Below, piece by piece: positions 18,885 to 28,642 of a stretch of 58,441 nucleotides of DNA. Within the stretch, counting starts at the first letter, position 1, and every line of letters begins with the position of its first letter. The notes beneath the pieces are model-generated. The model searched no databases, was not told the origin of the DNA, and saw only the letters and a list, made by a program, of their open reading frames with translations. This DNA comes from Gammaproteobacteria bacterium HGW-Gammaproteobacteria-4. Its GTDB lineage: Bacteria > Pseudomonadota > Gammaproteobacteria > Xanthomonadales > Xanthomonadaceae. The position numbers and the translations under genes are program-made. The DNA lies in NCBI GenBank assembly GCA_002839995.1, contig PGZC01000015.1:1-58441 (forward strand), in the 5' to 3' direction.

Positions 18885-20684
18885 ATGGATTACCTGCACA
18901 CCAGCAACCTCCCCCTGCTTGCCGGCGCCCTGCTGGTACTGATCGGTATCGCCTCCAGCCTGCTGGCACGCCGTTTTGGCGCACCGCTGCTGTTGATTTT
19001 CCTGGTCCTCGGCATGCTGCTCGGGGTCGATGGGCCGGGCGGAATCCGCTTCCACGATTACCAAGCGACCTATCTGGTCGGCTCGCTGGCCCTGGCGATC
19101 ATCCTGTTCGACGGCGGTCTGCGCACCCGCATCAGCGAGACCCGCGGCGCATTGCTGCCGGCGGGACTGCTGGCCAGCGTCGGGGTGTTGATCACCGCCG
19201 GCCTGACCGGCGCAGCGGCAATGTGGCTGTTCGATTTCAACCCCATCCAGGGCCTGCTGCTCGGTGCGATCGTGGCTTCCACCGACGCCGCCGCGGTGTT
19301 CTTCCTGCTGCGTGCGGGCGGTCTGCACCTGAACCGCCGGGTCGGCGCGACGCTGGAACTGGAGTCCGGCGGCAACGATCCGGTCGCGGTATTTCTGACC
19401 GTGCTGCTGACCGGCTGGCTGGCGCTGGATGGCAGCGAAAGCGCTGCGTCCGTTGTGCGCACATTGCTGTTGCAGGTCGGCCTGGGCCTGGGCCTCGGCG
19501 CCGGCGGCGGCATGCTGATCGCGCTGGCGCTCAACCGCCTCACCCTGCCATCGGGGCTGCACCCGTTGCTTGCGCTGGCCGGCGCGATCGCGGTATTTGC
19601 CTTGACCAATCTGCTCGGCGGCAGCGGTTTCCTCGCCGCCTACCTGGCCGGCCTGGTGGTTGGCAACCGTCCGCTGCGCGCCTATGCCAACGTGCTGGCG
19701 GTCAACGACGCTGCCACCTGGCTTGGGCAGGGCGTGATGTTCCTGCTGCTGGGTGTGCTGGTCGGCCCGCGCAGCCTGCTCGATGTGCTGTGGCCGGCGC
19801 TGGCGATCGCCGGCTTTCTGATGATGGTGGCACGGCCGCTGGCAGTGGTGCTGTGCCTGGCACCGTTCCGCTACCGCCTGCGCGAAATCGGGTTCATCTC
19901 ATGGGTCGGTCTGCGCGGCGCGGTCGGTATCTTCCTGGCATCGATCCCGATGCTGGCGAAACTGCCCGATGCGTTGCTGTATTTCAACGTTGCCTTCGTC
20001 GTGGTCTGCGCATCGCTGCTGATCCAGGGCTGGACCATGCGCCCCGCAGCCACCTTGTTCCGCGTTGCCCTGTCGCGCCGCGACCCACCGATGCGTCGGG
20101 TCGAACTCGACCTGCCCGGTCAGCTCGAATACGAGTTGGTTGGCTATCGGGTAATGGAAGGAAGCGCCGTATTGCGCGGCGCGACGCCCCCGGGCTGGGC
20201 ACGGCCGGCGATGGTGGTGCGCGCCGGCAGCATCGCATTGCCAAGCCAGGCTGGTACGTTGCAAGCCGACGACTACGCGTACTTCCTGGCACCGCCGGGC
20301 CGGGTGTACCGACTCGATTGGTTGTTCGCGGCCGGGCAGGACGCCGCCGAAGCCGAACGCGAAATGTTCGGCGCGTTCGCGCTGGCCGGCGATGTCCCGC
20401 TGGGCGATCTCGCCGAGTTTTACGGTCTGCCGATTCCCGAGCGCCACCACGCGAGTACTGCAGCACAGCTGTTCGACAAGCGCTTCGATGGCAACCCGCA
20501 GATCGGCGACCGCCTGACGCTCGGCCAGGCGATGCTGATCGTCCGGCAACTGGATGAAGAACGCGTCAGCCAAGTCGGCCTGAAATTCGTCGGCGTCGGC
20601 AGCCGGGTGTTTGGCGCCGAAGCCGGCGCCCAGTTCAAGCCCGGCCTGCTGCAACGCCTGCACGCGCGCCGGCGTCGCACATGA
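18885..20684 (+). CDS. Potassium/proton antiporter, NhaP2 (CvrA) type
   Basis: CPA1-family antiporter of 599 residues. About 12-13 membrane segments fill residues 1-400 (for example LFDGGLRTRISETRGALLPAG; STDAAAVFFLLRAGG with the family's ion-site acid; LRGAVGIFLASIP). A cytoplasmic tail carries an RCK-C (TrkA_C) domain (RVELDLPGQLEYELVGYRV) and a CorC/HlyC-like C-terminus. This architecture matches NhaP2, which exports K+ in exchange for H+. It is followed by a second antiporter of a different subfamily on the same strand. Confidence 0.88.
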   Translation: MDYLHTSNLPLLAGALLVLIGIASSLLARRFGAPLLLIFLVLGMLLGVDGPGGIRFHDYQATYLVGSLALAIILFDGGLRTRISETRGALLPAGLLASVGVLITAGLTGAAAMWLFDFNPIQGLLLGAIVASTDAAAVFFLLRAGGLHLNRRVGATLELESGGNDPVAVFLTVLLTGWLALDGSESAASVVRTLLLQVGLGLGLGAGGGMLIALALNRLTLPSGLHPLLALAGAIAVFALTNLLGGSGFLAAYLAGLVVGNRPLRAYANVLAVNDAATWLGQGVMFLLLGVLVGPRSLLDVLWPALAIAGFLMMVARPLAVVLCLAPFRYRLREIGFISWVGLRGAVGIFLASIPMLAKLPDALLYFNVAFVVVCASLLIQGWTMRPAATLFRVALSRRDPPMRRVELDLPGQLEYELVGYRVMEGSAVLRGATPPGWARPAMVVRAGSIALPSQAGTLQADDYAYFLAPPGRVYRLDWLFAAGQDAAEAEREMFGAFALAGDVPLGDLAEFYGLPIPERHHASTAAQLFDKRFDGNPQIGDRLTLGQAMLIVRQLDEERVSQVGLKFVGVGSRVFGAEAGAQFKPGLLQRLHARRRRT

Positions 20685-20822
20685 CCTGATTGCGTCGATC
20701 CGCATCAACATATCGGCCGGTTTGCAAGCTTGCGTCGCGACGCACAAGCGTGCGCAATCTCCGACAACCGGCGGTGCCGGATAGCCCCGTACAATGGCGC
20801 ATCGAGTAATCACGTGACGACC

Positions 20823-22613
20823 ATGACTCTGGGATTGATGTTGGCCTCGCTGTTGGCGCTCGGATTGGCCTGCCAGTGGCTGGCCTGGCGCCTGAAGCTG
20901 CCGGCGATACTGTTTTTGCTGGTCGCTGGCCTGATGCTTGGCCCGGCAACGGGCCTGCTCGACCCCGACGCGCTGCTCGGCGATCTCCTGTTTCCGTTCG
21001 TGTCGCTCGGCGTTGCCATTATCCTGTTCGAAGGCAGCCTGACCCTGCGCCTGAGCGAAATCCGCGGCCTTGGTCCATCGATCCTGCGCCTGGTCAGCAT
21101 CGGCGCACTGATTACCATGTTCGGGCTGGCCTGGGTGGTGCATTCGGTAGCCGATCTGTCATGGCCGCTGGCGTTGCTGTTCGGCGCGCTATGCAGCGTG
21201 ACCGGCCCGACGGTGATCGTGCCGATGCTGCGCTCGGTGCGTCCGAATGAGCGGATCGCCAACGTACTGCGCTGGGAAGGTATCGTCATCGACCCGATCG
21301 GCGCCTTGCTGGCAGTGCTGGTGTTCGAGGCGCTCGCTCTGGGCCACGGCCATCAGGGTGTCGCCGTATTCGTCTGGACCGTGGCCCTGGGCAGTGGCAT
21401 CGGCCTGGCTGCTGCCTTTGCGCTGGCCTATGTCCTGCGCCACCACCTGTTGCCCGAATACCTGCACAACTACGCCACACTCGCGTTGGTGTTGCTGACC
21501 TTCAGTGTATCGAACGCCTTCGCCGACGAATCCGGGCTGCTGGCAGTGACCGTAATGGGGATGACACTCGCCAATCTGCGCGGCCTGCACATGGAGGACA
21601 TACTCGACTTCAAGGAAAACCTCTCGACTCTGGTCATCTCCATGTTGTTTATCGTCCTGGCGGCGCGACTCGACTGGCCGAGCCTGCAGGTATTCGGTTC
21701 CGGATTGCTGGTATTGGCGGCAGCGATCGTGGTGGTGCGGCCATTGGCCGTACTGGTCTCGACGTTGGGCGGAAAACTGACATGGCGCGAACGCGCCCTG
21801 ATCGCGTGGATCGCGCCGCGCGGTATCGTTGCCGCCTCGGTCTCGGCGTTGTTTGCGCTCAAGCTGGAGGAGCGCGGAATTGCCGACGCGCAAATGCTGG
21901 TCACCCTCACCTTCCTTATCATCATCGGCACCGTGCTGATCCAGAGCGCCACCGCGCGCCGCTTGGCGCTGCGGCTTGGCGTGGCGGAGCCCGAGCCACG
22001 TGGCGTGCTGATCGTGGGCAGCTCGGAGATCGCGCGCGGCATTGCCGAAGTGTTGCACAAGCTCGGGTTCGCGCCATTGCTCGCCGACGACTCCGGGCCT
22101 GGGATCCGTGCCGCACGCATGGCCGGCCTGCGCACCTTTCATGGCAATCCGGTATCCGAGCACGCCGATCGGCGCCTTGATCTGATCGGCATGGGCTGGC
22201 TGCTCGCGCTTTCGACACGGGTGGAGACGAACACCCTGGCCTGCATCCGCTATCAGCCCGAATTCGGCCGCGACCACGTCTATCGGTTGCGTGTACTGGC
22301 ACCGGGCGAGGCCCCCAAACAGGCGCAATCCACCGCCTTGCAAGCCCCCGCGCTATTCGGCGATGCCGTCACCCATGCCGAGATCGCACGCCGGATGAGT
22401 GAGGGCTGGACGCTGAAAACCACTCGCCTCACAGATACCTTCGGCTGGACCGATTTCACGGCGCGTTGCCTGCGCACGCCGATGCTGCTGTTCGCGGTCA
22501 CCGAACGCGGGCAGCTGCGTTTCGAAACCGAGCACATGGCCTTGCAACCCAAGGCCGGATGGATTACGTGCGTGCTTGCGCCGCCGGAAATGGGTAACGG
22601 AAAGACGGTCTGA
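20823..22613 (+). CDS. Cation:proton antiporter with TrkA-N domain
   Basis: A 596-residue CPA-superfamily antiporter. Residues 1-400 hold the membrane domain, with LFEGSLTLRLSEIRGLG, CSVTGPTVIVPMLRSVRP and WIAPRGIVAASVSALFALKL, typical of NhaP/YjbQ-type Na+(K+)/H+ exchangers. From about 400 the tail has a Rossmann RCK-N fold (VLIVGSSEIARGIAEVL), expected to bind nucleotide and gate transport. ATG 20823 gives a clean membrane N-terminus; upstream codons are polar and unlike the family. It differs from its neighbour at 18885, whose tail has RCK-C rather than RCK-N. Confidence 0.87.
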   Translation: MTLGLMLASLLALGLACQWLAWRLKLPAILFLLVAGLMLGPATGLLDPDALLGDLLFPFVSLGVAIILFEGSLTLRLSEIRGLGPSILRLVSIGALITMFGLAWVVHSVADLSWPLALLFGALCSVTGPTVIVPMLRSVRPNERIANVLRWEGIVIDPIGALLAVLVFEALALGHGHQGVAVFVWTVALGSGIGLAAAFALAYVLRHHLLPEYLHNYATLALVLLTFSVSNAFADESGLLAVTVMGMTLANLRGLHMEDILDFKENLSTLVISMLFIVLAARLDWPSLQVFGSGLLVLAAAIVVVRPLAVLVSTLGGKLTWRERALIAWIAPRGIVAASVSALFALKLEERGIADAQMLVTLTFLIIIGTVLIQSATARRLALRLGVAEPEPRGVLIVGSSEIARGIAEVLHKLGFAPLLADDSGPGIRAARMAGLRTFHGNPVSEHADRRLDLIGMGWLLALSTRVETNTLACIRYQPEFGRDHVYRLRVLAPGEAPKQAQSTALQAPALFGDAVTHAEIARRMSEGWTLKTTRLTDTFGWTDFTARCLRTPMLLFAVTERGQLRFETEHMALQPKAGWITCVLAPPEMGNGKTV

Positions 22614-22621
22614 GTTCGTGG

Positions 22622-23074
22622 CTACAACTCGCGCTGCATCCGTAGCGCCGCGACCCCATCGTGATAGTAGCCCGGCGCTTCGTCGAAGCGGATGTAACCG
22701 GCGCGTTGGTACAGCGCAATGGCAGCGGCGTTATCGACACGCACTTCCAGGCGCATGCACCGGCAGCCACGATCGCGCGCGGCCTGCTCGGCATCGGCCA
22801 GCAAGCGCGCGCCGATGCCCTGCCCGCGCGCGCTTGCGGCCACGATCAGCGAATACAGGCGCACGGAACCGCTGCCGGCACGGAAAAACAACAGGCTCGC
22901 ACCGATCGGCGTATCGCCACGCAGCGCCACCTGCATCCGCGCGGACGCGCTGCACAGGTGCCGACGGAATTGCCGCGCCGACATCCGGTCGCCGGGAAAC
23001 TGCGCTTCCAGCGCCAGCAATGCCGGCAGGTCGCTGGCGCGTGCTGCTCTCAACGTAATGTCGTTATGGGGCAT
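22622..23074 (-). CDS. GNAT-family N-acetyltransferase
   Basis: A 150-residue acetyl-CoA-dependent acetyltransferase. Acetyl-CoA binding motif A is ASARGQGIGARLLADAEQAA, and the later RLEVRVDNAAAIALYQRAGY is motif B, similar to RimI-like and small-molecule acetyltransferases. Substrate not predictable. It is convergent with the antiporter, 8 bp away. Repeat DNA lies directly upstream. Confidence 0.88.
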   Translation of the reverse strand: MPHNDITLRAARASDLPALLALEAQFPGDRMSARQFRRHLCSASARMQVALRGDTPIGASLLFFRAGSGSVRLYSLIVAASARGQGIGARLLADAEQAARDRGCRCMRLEVRVDNAAAIALYQRAGYIRFDEAPGYYHDGVAALRMQREL

Positions 23075-23080
23075 CGCACG

Positions 23081-23160
23081 AAAGCCGGGACTGGGGACTG
23101 GGGAGAGCCAAAAGCATTGCGCCCGTAGGTCGGTTCAAGGCGCAACGCGCCGGAACCGAC
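23081..23160. repeat. Intergenic repeat cluster with a cruciform (GTAGGTCGG family)
   Basis: Two GGGACTG heptamers (about 23085-23103) are followed by GTCGGTTC-AAGGCGCAACGCGCCG-GAACCGAC (23129-23160). This nested palindrome has an 8-bp outer and a 5-bp inner stem. The GTAGGTCGG-TCAAG-CGC motif recurs inside the 43.7-kb MITE (about 43805), so it is an interspersed family. Confidence 0.6.
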
Positions 23161-23268
23161 ACCCGTTGCGACATATTTCCATTGGTGGCGACAGCAAATG
23201 CCACCGCTTCCATTTGCGTCGTTGGCGTCCTTTGCGGACCCATGCGCTTCCCGGGTCCCGCCGCGAAC

Positions 23269-23847
23269 TCAGCGTGCGCGTACCGCCACCGACTGGATGC
23301 CGGCGGCAGTGAGCTTGCCTTTTGCCGCTTCCAGCGCCTGCGCATTCGGGTACGGGCCGAGCATTACCCGATAGACGGTTTTCCCCGAAATATCGGCCGG
23401 CTCGACGCGCGCGAACTCGCCGGTGAACGCGATCTGCGCCTTGATTTCTTCCGCCCGCGACGATTCGCTGAACGCGCCCGCCTGCAACAGGTAGCGCGCG
23501 TCGCCGGCTACCGCCGGCTTGGGTGTCGTGCGTTCGTTGCGCGCGGTGGCCGAGAGCTCCGAATCCGGGATCACCACTTCCTTGCCCGGCAACAGCGTGT
23601 AGAAGTCGTAGCCGGGTTTTTTCGTTGCCGGTTTCTGCGCTACCGGCGGATCGCCCGGCGGTGGTGCCTTGGCCGCGGGATCGGGCCGCGGTACGCCGAG
23701 GCTGTCGCCGATGCGATCGCGCATCAACACCACGCCAGCGAGCACCGCGCCCAGCAATACCGCCACCAGCAGCCAGACCAGACTGGGCACACCGCGCGGC
23801 GCGCCACTGCGCCTCGCCTGCGATTTCCTGCCGCGTCGCGCTGCCAT
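23269..23847 (-). CDS. SPOR-domain inner-membrane protein (FtsN-like)
   Basis: A 192-residue type II membrane protein: basic cytoplasmic N-terminus (MAARRGRKSQARR), one membrane helix (about residues 24-43), a Pro/Ala/Lys linker, and a C-terminal SPOR domain (YLLQAGAFSESSRAEEIKAQ ... VYRVMLGPYPNAQALEAAKG). SPOR domains bind denuded septal peptidoglycan, so a role in division is likely. ATG 23847 overlaps the argS stop (TGATG), an argS-SPOR linkage common in gammaproteobacteria. Confidence 0.88.
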   Translation of the reverse strand: MAARRGRKSQARRSGAPRGVPSLVWLLVAVLLGAVLAGVVLMRDRIGDSLGVPRPDPAAKAPPPGDPPVAQKPATKKPGYDFYTLLPGKEVVIPDSELSATARNERTTPKPAVAGDARYLLQAGAFSESSRAEEIKAQIAFTGEFARVEPADISGKTVYRVMLGPYPNAQALEAAKGKLTAAGIQSVAVRAR

Positions 23848-25610
23848 CACATTTTCTCCGGGGCGCCGACACCCAGCAATTTCAGGCCATTGGCCAACAC
23901 CTGCCGCGCCGACGCACACAGACCAAGCCGGGCGTTACGCAGGGCTTCGTCGGCGACCAGAATCGGATGCGCGTTGTAGAACGTGTGGAATGACGCTGCC
24001 AGTTCACGCAGGTAGGTCACCAGAATCTGCGGCGAGCGATTCACTGCCGCCGATTCGATGGCTTCGGGGAATCGCATCATCGCGTTGAGCACGTCGAGCT
24101 CCTGGCTTTCCACCAGACGGCCACGCGCGGCTTCGGCCGCACTGCGGTGATAGCTCAGTTGCTTTTCCTCAAGCTGCCTGAACAGCGAACAGACTCGGGC
24201 ATGGGCGTATTGCACGTAGTACACCGGATTGTCGTTGCTCTGGCTGCGCGCCAGATCGAGGTCGAAGTCCAGATGCTGATCGTTGCTGCGCATCACGTAG
24301 AAAAAGCGCGCCGCATCGGTGCCCACTTCCTCGCGCAACTCGCGCAGGGTGACGAAGCTGCCCGAGCGGGTGGACATCTGCACCTTCTCGCCGCCGCGGT
24401 ACAACACCGCAAACTGCACCAGCAATATTTCGATGTGCTCCGGATTCAGGCCAAGCCCCTGGGCTGCCGCCTTGAGCCTGGCGATGTAGCCGTGATGATC
24501 GGCACCGAACACGTAGATCGCACGCTCGAAACCGCGCTCGAACTTGCTCAGCAGGTAACCAAGATCGGAGGCGAAATAGGTGGTGACGCCATTGTCGCGG
24601 ACCACGACGCGATCCTTGTCGTCGCCGAATGCGGTAGCGCGAAACCACACCGCTCCATCCTGATCGTACAGGTGGCCATTGCGGCGCAAGGTGTCGATGG
24701 CGCGGCTGACGTAGCCCTCATCCATCAGCGAACGTTCGGAGAAAAACACGTCGTGATGCACGCCGAACCCGCCGAGGTCGGCGCGGATATCGGCAAGGCA
24801 CCAGGTCAGGCCGGCTTCGAACACCCGGCGATAATCGGTGTCGCCAAGCAATTGCTTGGCGCGCGCGATCAGCGCATCGACGTGTTCTTCCTTGTCGCCA
24901 CCCTCGCTGGCATCGGCCGGCAGCGCGTCGCTGATTTCGATCGCGCTGCGGCGCAGGCGATCGCCCTCGCGGTTGCGCAGCTCGCGCGCGATCTCGACCA
25001 CGTATTCGCCCTTGTAGCCGTTATCGGGCATGCGCACATTGACGCCGCCGAGTTCGTGATAACGCATCCACACGCTGACCGCGAGAATGTCCATCTGGCG
25101 GCCGGCGTCGTTGACGTAATACTCGCGCTGCACCTTGTGGCCCCAGGCTTCGAGCACATTGGCCAACGATGCGCCGTACGCGGCGCCACGGCCATGGCCG
25201 ACGTGCAATGGGCCGTTGGGATTGGCGGAGACGAACTCGACGGTCAGGCGTTCGCGCGACCCTTCCGGCTCGCGGCCATAGTCTTCGCCGCCATCGAGCA
25301 CGCGCCGGATCACGCCGAGGCGGCAAGCCTGGGTCAGGTAAAAATTGATGAATCCGGGGCCGGCAATCTCGACCCGCTCGACATGCTGGGACTTGGGCAG
25401 GGTATCGACCAGTTGCTGCGCCAACTCGCGCGGCTTGCGGCCGGTCCGCTTGGCCAGCAGCATCGCCATGTTGCAGGCGTAGTCGCCGTGCTCGCGGCTG
25501 CGGCTGCGCTCGATCGCGCATTCGGGCAGTTCCAGATCCGCCGACAACACGCCATCACGCTTCAGATCCAGAAGCGCCTGGGCCACCAATTCGTGCAACA
25601 GGTCTTTCAC
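23847..25610 (-). CDS. argS: Arginyl-tRNA synthetase
   Basis: Class I synthetase charging tRNA-Arg, 587 residues. The HIGH-type signature appears as NPNGPLHVGHGRGA. EYYVNDAGRQMD and the C-terminal anticodon-binding DALR domain (HTFYNAHPILVADEALRNARLGL) are clear. The start is taken as GTG 25610 (then KDLLHELVAQALLDL), matching the family N-terminus; an upstream ATG at 25715 would add 35 residues without similarity. The downstream SPOR gene is translationally coupled. Confidence 0.95.
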   Translation of the reverse strand: MKDLLHELVAQALLDLKRDGVLSADLELPECAIERSRSREHGDYACNMAMLLAKRTGRKPRELAQQLVDTLPKSQHVERVEIAGPGFINFYLTQACRLGVIRRVLDGGEDYGREPEGSRERLTVEFVSANPNGPLHVGHGRGAAYGASLANVLEAWGHKVQREYYVNDAGRQMDILAVSVWMRYHELGGVNVRMPDNGYKGEYVVEIARELRNREGDRLRRSAIEISDALPADASEGGDKEEHVDALIARAKQLLGDTDYRRVFEAGLTWCLADIRADLGGFGVHHDVFFSERSLMDEGYVSRAIDTLRRNGHLYDQDGAVWFRATAFGDDKDRVVVRDNGVTTYFASDLGYLLSKFERGFERAIYVFGADHHGYIARLKAAAQGLGLNPEHIEILLVQFAVLYRGGEKVQMSTRSGSFVTLRELREEVGTDAARFFYVMRSNDQHLDFDLDLARSQSNDNPVYYVQYAHARVCSLFRQLEEKQLSYHRSAAEAARGRLVESQELDVLNAMMRFPEAIESAAVNRSPQILVTYLRELAASFHTFYNAHPILVADEALRNARLGLCASARQVLANGLKLLGVGAPEKM

Positions 25611-25796
25611 GGGAGTGACACCCACACGGAAAACCCGGCATTTTACCGGGTTGCCGGCGCGATTGTCGGTTGGTTGCAAGTCCAGCCGCCGGCCGGTGGC
25701 GGTCATGACCGTCATAAATCGGTAACCGCGCGGTCATATCCTGCTCCGTGAACCGCTCGCCCGGCCGGGCCGGCATCACTCGGAGCACGTCACGCC

Positions 25797-26570
25797 ATGA
25801 ATCACCTGTCTGCACTGGTACTGTGCGCGATCTTGTTGACACTCGTCGCGGCAGCACCCCAACCGGCATCGGCCGCCGACGCCGACGACCTGTCGCAAGG
25901 CCTGATTCGTCTGCGCGCCGAAGTCGAGGCGCTGAACGGCGAGCTGACCCTGCTGCGCGATGAACAGCGCACCACGCTGGGCACCTTGAATGCCCAGAAA
26001 GCGGAATTGCAGGCCAATCTGGAGCGACAGCAACTGGCCGCGCGCGAACTGCGCGAAAAACTGGCCGCCGCTGCCGAACAACAGAGCGATGCCGGGCTGG
26101 TCGCCGACAATCTCACGCCGTTGTTGCTGGGTGCGCTGCTCGATCTGCGCCGTTACGTTGCCGCCGGCCTGCCGTTCAAGCGCGATGAGCGTCTGGGCGA
26201 ACTCGACGCGTTTCGCACCCAGGTCGAAAGCGGCGCGCTGCCGGTACCGCGCGCGGTCAACCGGCTTTGGGCGTTTTACGAAGACGAGTTTCGCATCACC
26301 CGCGAAAACGGCCTGCACAGCCAGACGATAACGCTGGGCGATGAGCGGGTACTCGCCGAGGTGGCCAAGATCGGCAGCATGGCGCTGTATTTCCGCACCC
26401 AGGATGGCCGCGTCGGGCAGGCACAGCCGGGCGCGGATGGCTGGCATTTTGTCGGCCTTGCCAACCGCGACGACATCGCACGGATCAACACCCTCTACGA
26501 CGCGCTGAAAAAGCAGATTCGCCAGGGTTGGTTCGAACTGCCGCTGGCCGCCGCCGGAGGTGCGCAATGA
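25797..26570 (+). CDS. DUF3450 periplasmic protein of TonB2-type system
   Basis: A 257-residue exported protein with a signal peptide ending ASAAD. A long coiled coil (about residues 35-95, LIRLRAEVEALNGELTLL...) is followed by a compact domain ending LYDALKKQIRQGWFEL. This is the DUF3450 family, regularly the first gene of operons with a TtpC-like ExbB protein. It has no known enzyme activity and probably works with TtpC in the periplasm. Its stop overlaps the next start (ATGA at 26567). It begins the seven-gene run ending in a TonB-dependent receptor. Confidence 0.85.
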   Translation: MNHLSALVLCAILLTLVAAAPQPASAADADDLSQGLIRLRAEVEALNGELTLLRDEQRTTLGTLNAQKAELQANLERQQLAARELREKLAAAAEQQSDAGLVADNLTPLLLGALLDLRRYVAAGLPFKRDERLGELDAFRTQVESGALPVPRAVNRLWAFYEDEFRITRENGLHSQTITLGDERVLAEVAKIGSMALYFRTQDGRVGQAQPGADGWHFVGLANRDDIARINTLYDALKKQIRQGWFELPLAAAGGAQ

Positions 26571-27988
26571 GCATCGCCCGTCACCTCATCGCCATGGCGG
26601 CACTGGCCCTGGCGCTGCCGGCGCTGGCGCAAACCGCGCCGGCAACGCCCACAGCGGCGCCGTCGCCGGCACCTGTCGCGGCACCGCCGACGATTTCGCT
26701 GGAGCAGGCGTACAAGAAGGAATACGCTTTCTTGCAGGCGCAAAAGCGCGAACTGAGCGAGCGCGTGGCGCAAACGCGCAACGCGCTGAACCGCGACCGC
26801 GACGCCGCGCAAGGCCAGATCAACGCGCTGGAATCGCGGTTGCTGGCGGCCAAATCGCAGGCTGAAGCATTGAGCGCCGAACTGCTGCGCGGCGACGAGC
26901 AGGCGCAGGTCATCGCGGACAATCGCGAACTGGTCAATGTCACCATCGAGCAGGCGCGCGCCACCCTCGGCGGTTTCGGCGACGAATCGCTGGCCACGGC
27001 CGGCTTCGCCGAACTGGAAGAATCCGCGCAGCTCAAGCAGGTCTTCGCGCGCGCCGAACGCACCCTGGTCGATTTCAGCCGCCTGCGCCAGCAGCCGGGC
27101 ACGTTTTATCGTGCCGATGGCACCGAGGTGAAAGGCAACATCATTCGCTGGGGCAACGTCGCCGCCTACGGCGTTTCGGCCAAGGACAGTGGCGCACTGG
27201 TGCCGGCCGGCGGCGGCCAGTTGCGGCTGTGGGATGCGCCCGGCCAGAACGGCGGCGACAGCGCGCTGGCGTTGGCCAAGGGCAACCGGATTTCGCCGCT
27301 CGGCGTGTACCTGTTCGAGAACATCAACACCGCGGTCACCGAGCCGGAAGCGAAAACCATTGCCGGCGAGATCGGCAAGGGTGGTTTCATCGGCTACATC
27401 ATTCTGGCCCTGGGCACGCTCGGCCTGGCGCTGGTCGCGCTGCGCGCCGCATTCCTGAAAAATGCCGGCGCGGCGGTCGCGCCGACCATCGATGCGGTGC
27501 TGCGGCCACTGGCCGAACAGCGCATCGATGACGCAATCGTGGCGGCAAAGCGGCACAAGGGCTCGGCAGCGCGTGTGGTGACGGCAGCGCTGCGCAACCT
27601 CGATCGCGATCGCGAGCATCTGGAAGACATCATTGCCGAATCGATCCTGCACGAATCGGTGCACCTCAACCGGTTCGGCGCCTTCATCATGGTGATTGCC
27701 GCGGTGGCGCCGCTGCTCGGCCTGCTCGGCACCGTCACCGGCATGATCCAGACTTTCGACATCATCACCGAGTTCGGCACCTCCGATCCCAAGCTGCTGT
27801 CCGGTGGCATCGCGACCGCGCTGGTCACCACCGAACTCGGCCTGATCGTGGCCATTCCCATGCTGCTGCTGGGCAACCTGATGGGCGGCTGGGCCGAGCG
27901 GATCAAGGACGACATGGAGCAAGCGGCGCTGCGCGTGGTCAATGCGCAGCAGGAAGCGCAGTTCAGCGCCCAGCGCAAGGCCGCCTGA
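26567..27988 (+). CDS. TtpC-like MotA/TolQ/ExbB proton-channel protein
   Basis: A 473-residue protein with a cleavable signal (ending PALAQ), a Pro/Ala stretch and a periplasmic coiled coil (about 50-150). A soluble segment follows, then three membrane helices in the C-terminal MotA/TolQ/ExbB domain (GGFIGYIILALGTLGLALVAL; MVIAAVAPLLGLLGTVTGMI; SGGIATALVTTELGLIVAIP). The extended N-terminus distinguishes TtpC of Vibrio TonB2 systems from plain ExbB. It is expected to cooperate with the second ExbB and ExbD in coupling proton flow to TonB. Overlaps its upstream neighbour by 4 bp. Confidence 0.88.
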   Translation: MSIARHLIAMAALALALPALAQTAPATPTAAPSPAPVAAPPTISLEQAYKKEYAFLQAQKRELSERVAQTRNALNRDRDAAQGQINALESRLLAAKSQAEALSAELLRGDEQAQVIADNRELVNVTIEQARATLGGFGDESLATAGFAELEESAQLKQVFARAERTLVDFSRLRQQPGTFYRADGTEVKGNIIRWGNVAAYGVSAKDSGALVPAGGGQLRLWDAPGQNGGDSALALAKGNRISPLGVYLFENINTAVTEPEAKTIAGEIGKGGFIGYIILALGTLGLALVALRAAFLKNAGAAVAPTIDAVLRPLAEQRIDDAIVAAKRHKGSAARVVTAALRNLDRDREHLEDIIAESILHESVHLNRFGAFIMVIAAVAPLLGLLGTVTGMIQTFDIITEFGTSDPKLLSGGIATALVTTELGLIVAIPMLLLGNLMGGWAERIKDDMEQAALRVVNAQQEAQFSAQRKAA

Positions 27989-27995
27989 GGCGCAT

Positions 27996-28640
27996 ATGGG
28001 CGGTCACGGCCAGGACACCGCGTTGAGCCTGATCGCCAGCTACCTGCAGGCCGGCGGCCTGGTGATGCCGATCCTGCTGCTGGTGACGGTGCTGCTCTGG
28101 TACGCGCTCGGCGTGCGCTGGATGCTGTTGCGGCGCGGCTCGCGCAAGAACGTGCGGGTGTTGCTCAAACGCGGTCTGGATGGGCGCAGCAATGCGCCCG
28201 ACGGCATCGTCGATCAGGCGGTCGCGCGCGGCATCGCGCTCAAGCGCAGCGGCCTGCCCGACTTGCGCCGACGCCTCGACGACGCGTTTGCCGGGTTCCA
28301 GCGCGAGTTGAAGCAAGGCAGCGTGCTGATCACCACCCTGGTGATGATCGCGCCGCTGCTCGGACTGCTCGGTACCGTGATGGGCATGATCGTCACCTTC
28401 GAATCGCTTGGCGACATGACCCTGTTCTCGCAATCGGGCGGCATTGCCTCGGGCATCTCCACCGCCCTGTTCACCACCCAGATGGGGCTTGTGGTGGCGG
28501 TTCCCGGCGTGATCGTCAAATCGGTACTCGACCGCCGCCAACATCAGATCGAACTCGATCTGGCGCAGATCACCGACATTCTGGTCAGCAGCCCCGCCGA
28601 CCTCGACGTTCCCGGCGCCACCGCCGGGCAAGGAAACTGA
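27996..28640 (+). CDS. exbB: ExbB-like biopolymer transport protein
   Basis: A 214-residue inner-membrane proton-channel subunit, shorter than its upstream neighbour and lacking the coiled-coil extension. It has three membrane segments: GGLVMPILLLVTVLLWYALG, VLITTLVMIAPLLGLLGTVM, and QSGGIASGISTALFTTQMGL with the conserved polar residues of the MotA/TolQ/ExbB family. ATG 27996 follows GAGG. It lies 7 bp after the TtpC-like gene and 2 bp before exbD, so transcription and probably translation are coupled. Confidence 0.92.
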   Translation: MGGHGQDTALSLIASYLQAGGLVMPILLLVTVLLWYALGVRWMLLRRGSRKNVRVLLKRGLDGRSNAPDGIVDQAVARGIALKRSGLPDLRRRLDDAFAGFQRELKQGSVLITTLVMIAPLLGLLGTVMGMIVTFESLGDMTLFSQSGGIASGISTALFTTQMGLVVAVPGVIVKSVLDRRQHQIELDLAQITDILVSSPADLDVPGATAGQGN

Positions 28641-28642
28641 TC

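Noticed and set aside
24147..25751. 534-codon plus-strand frame opposite argS
   Set aside because: Antisense shadow; argS motifs on the other strand are decisive.
25611..25796. Fur box upstream of the TonB2-type operon
   Set aside because: I looked for GATAATGATAATCATTATC-like sequence and found none, so iron control cannot be claimed from sequence.
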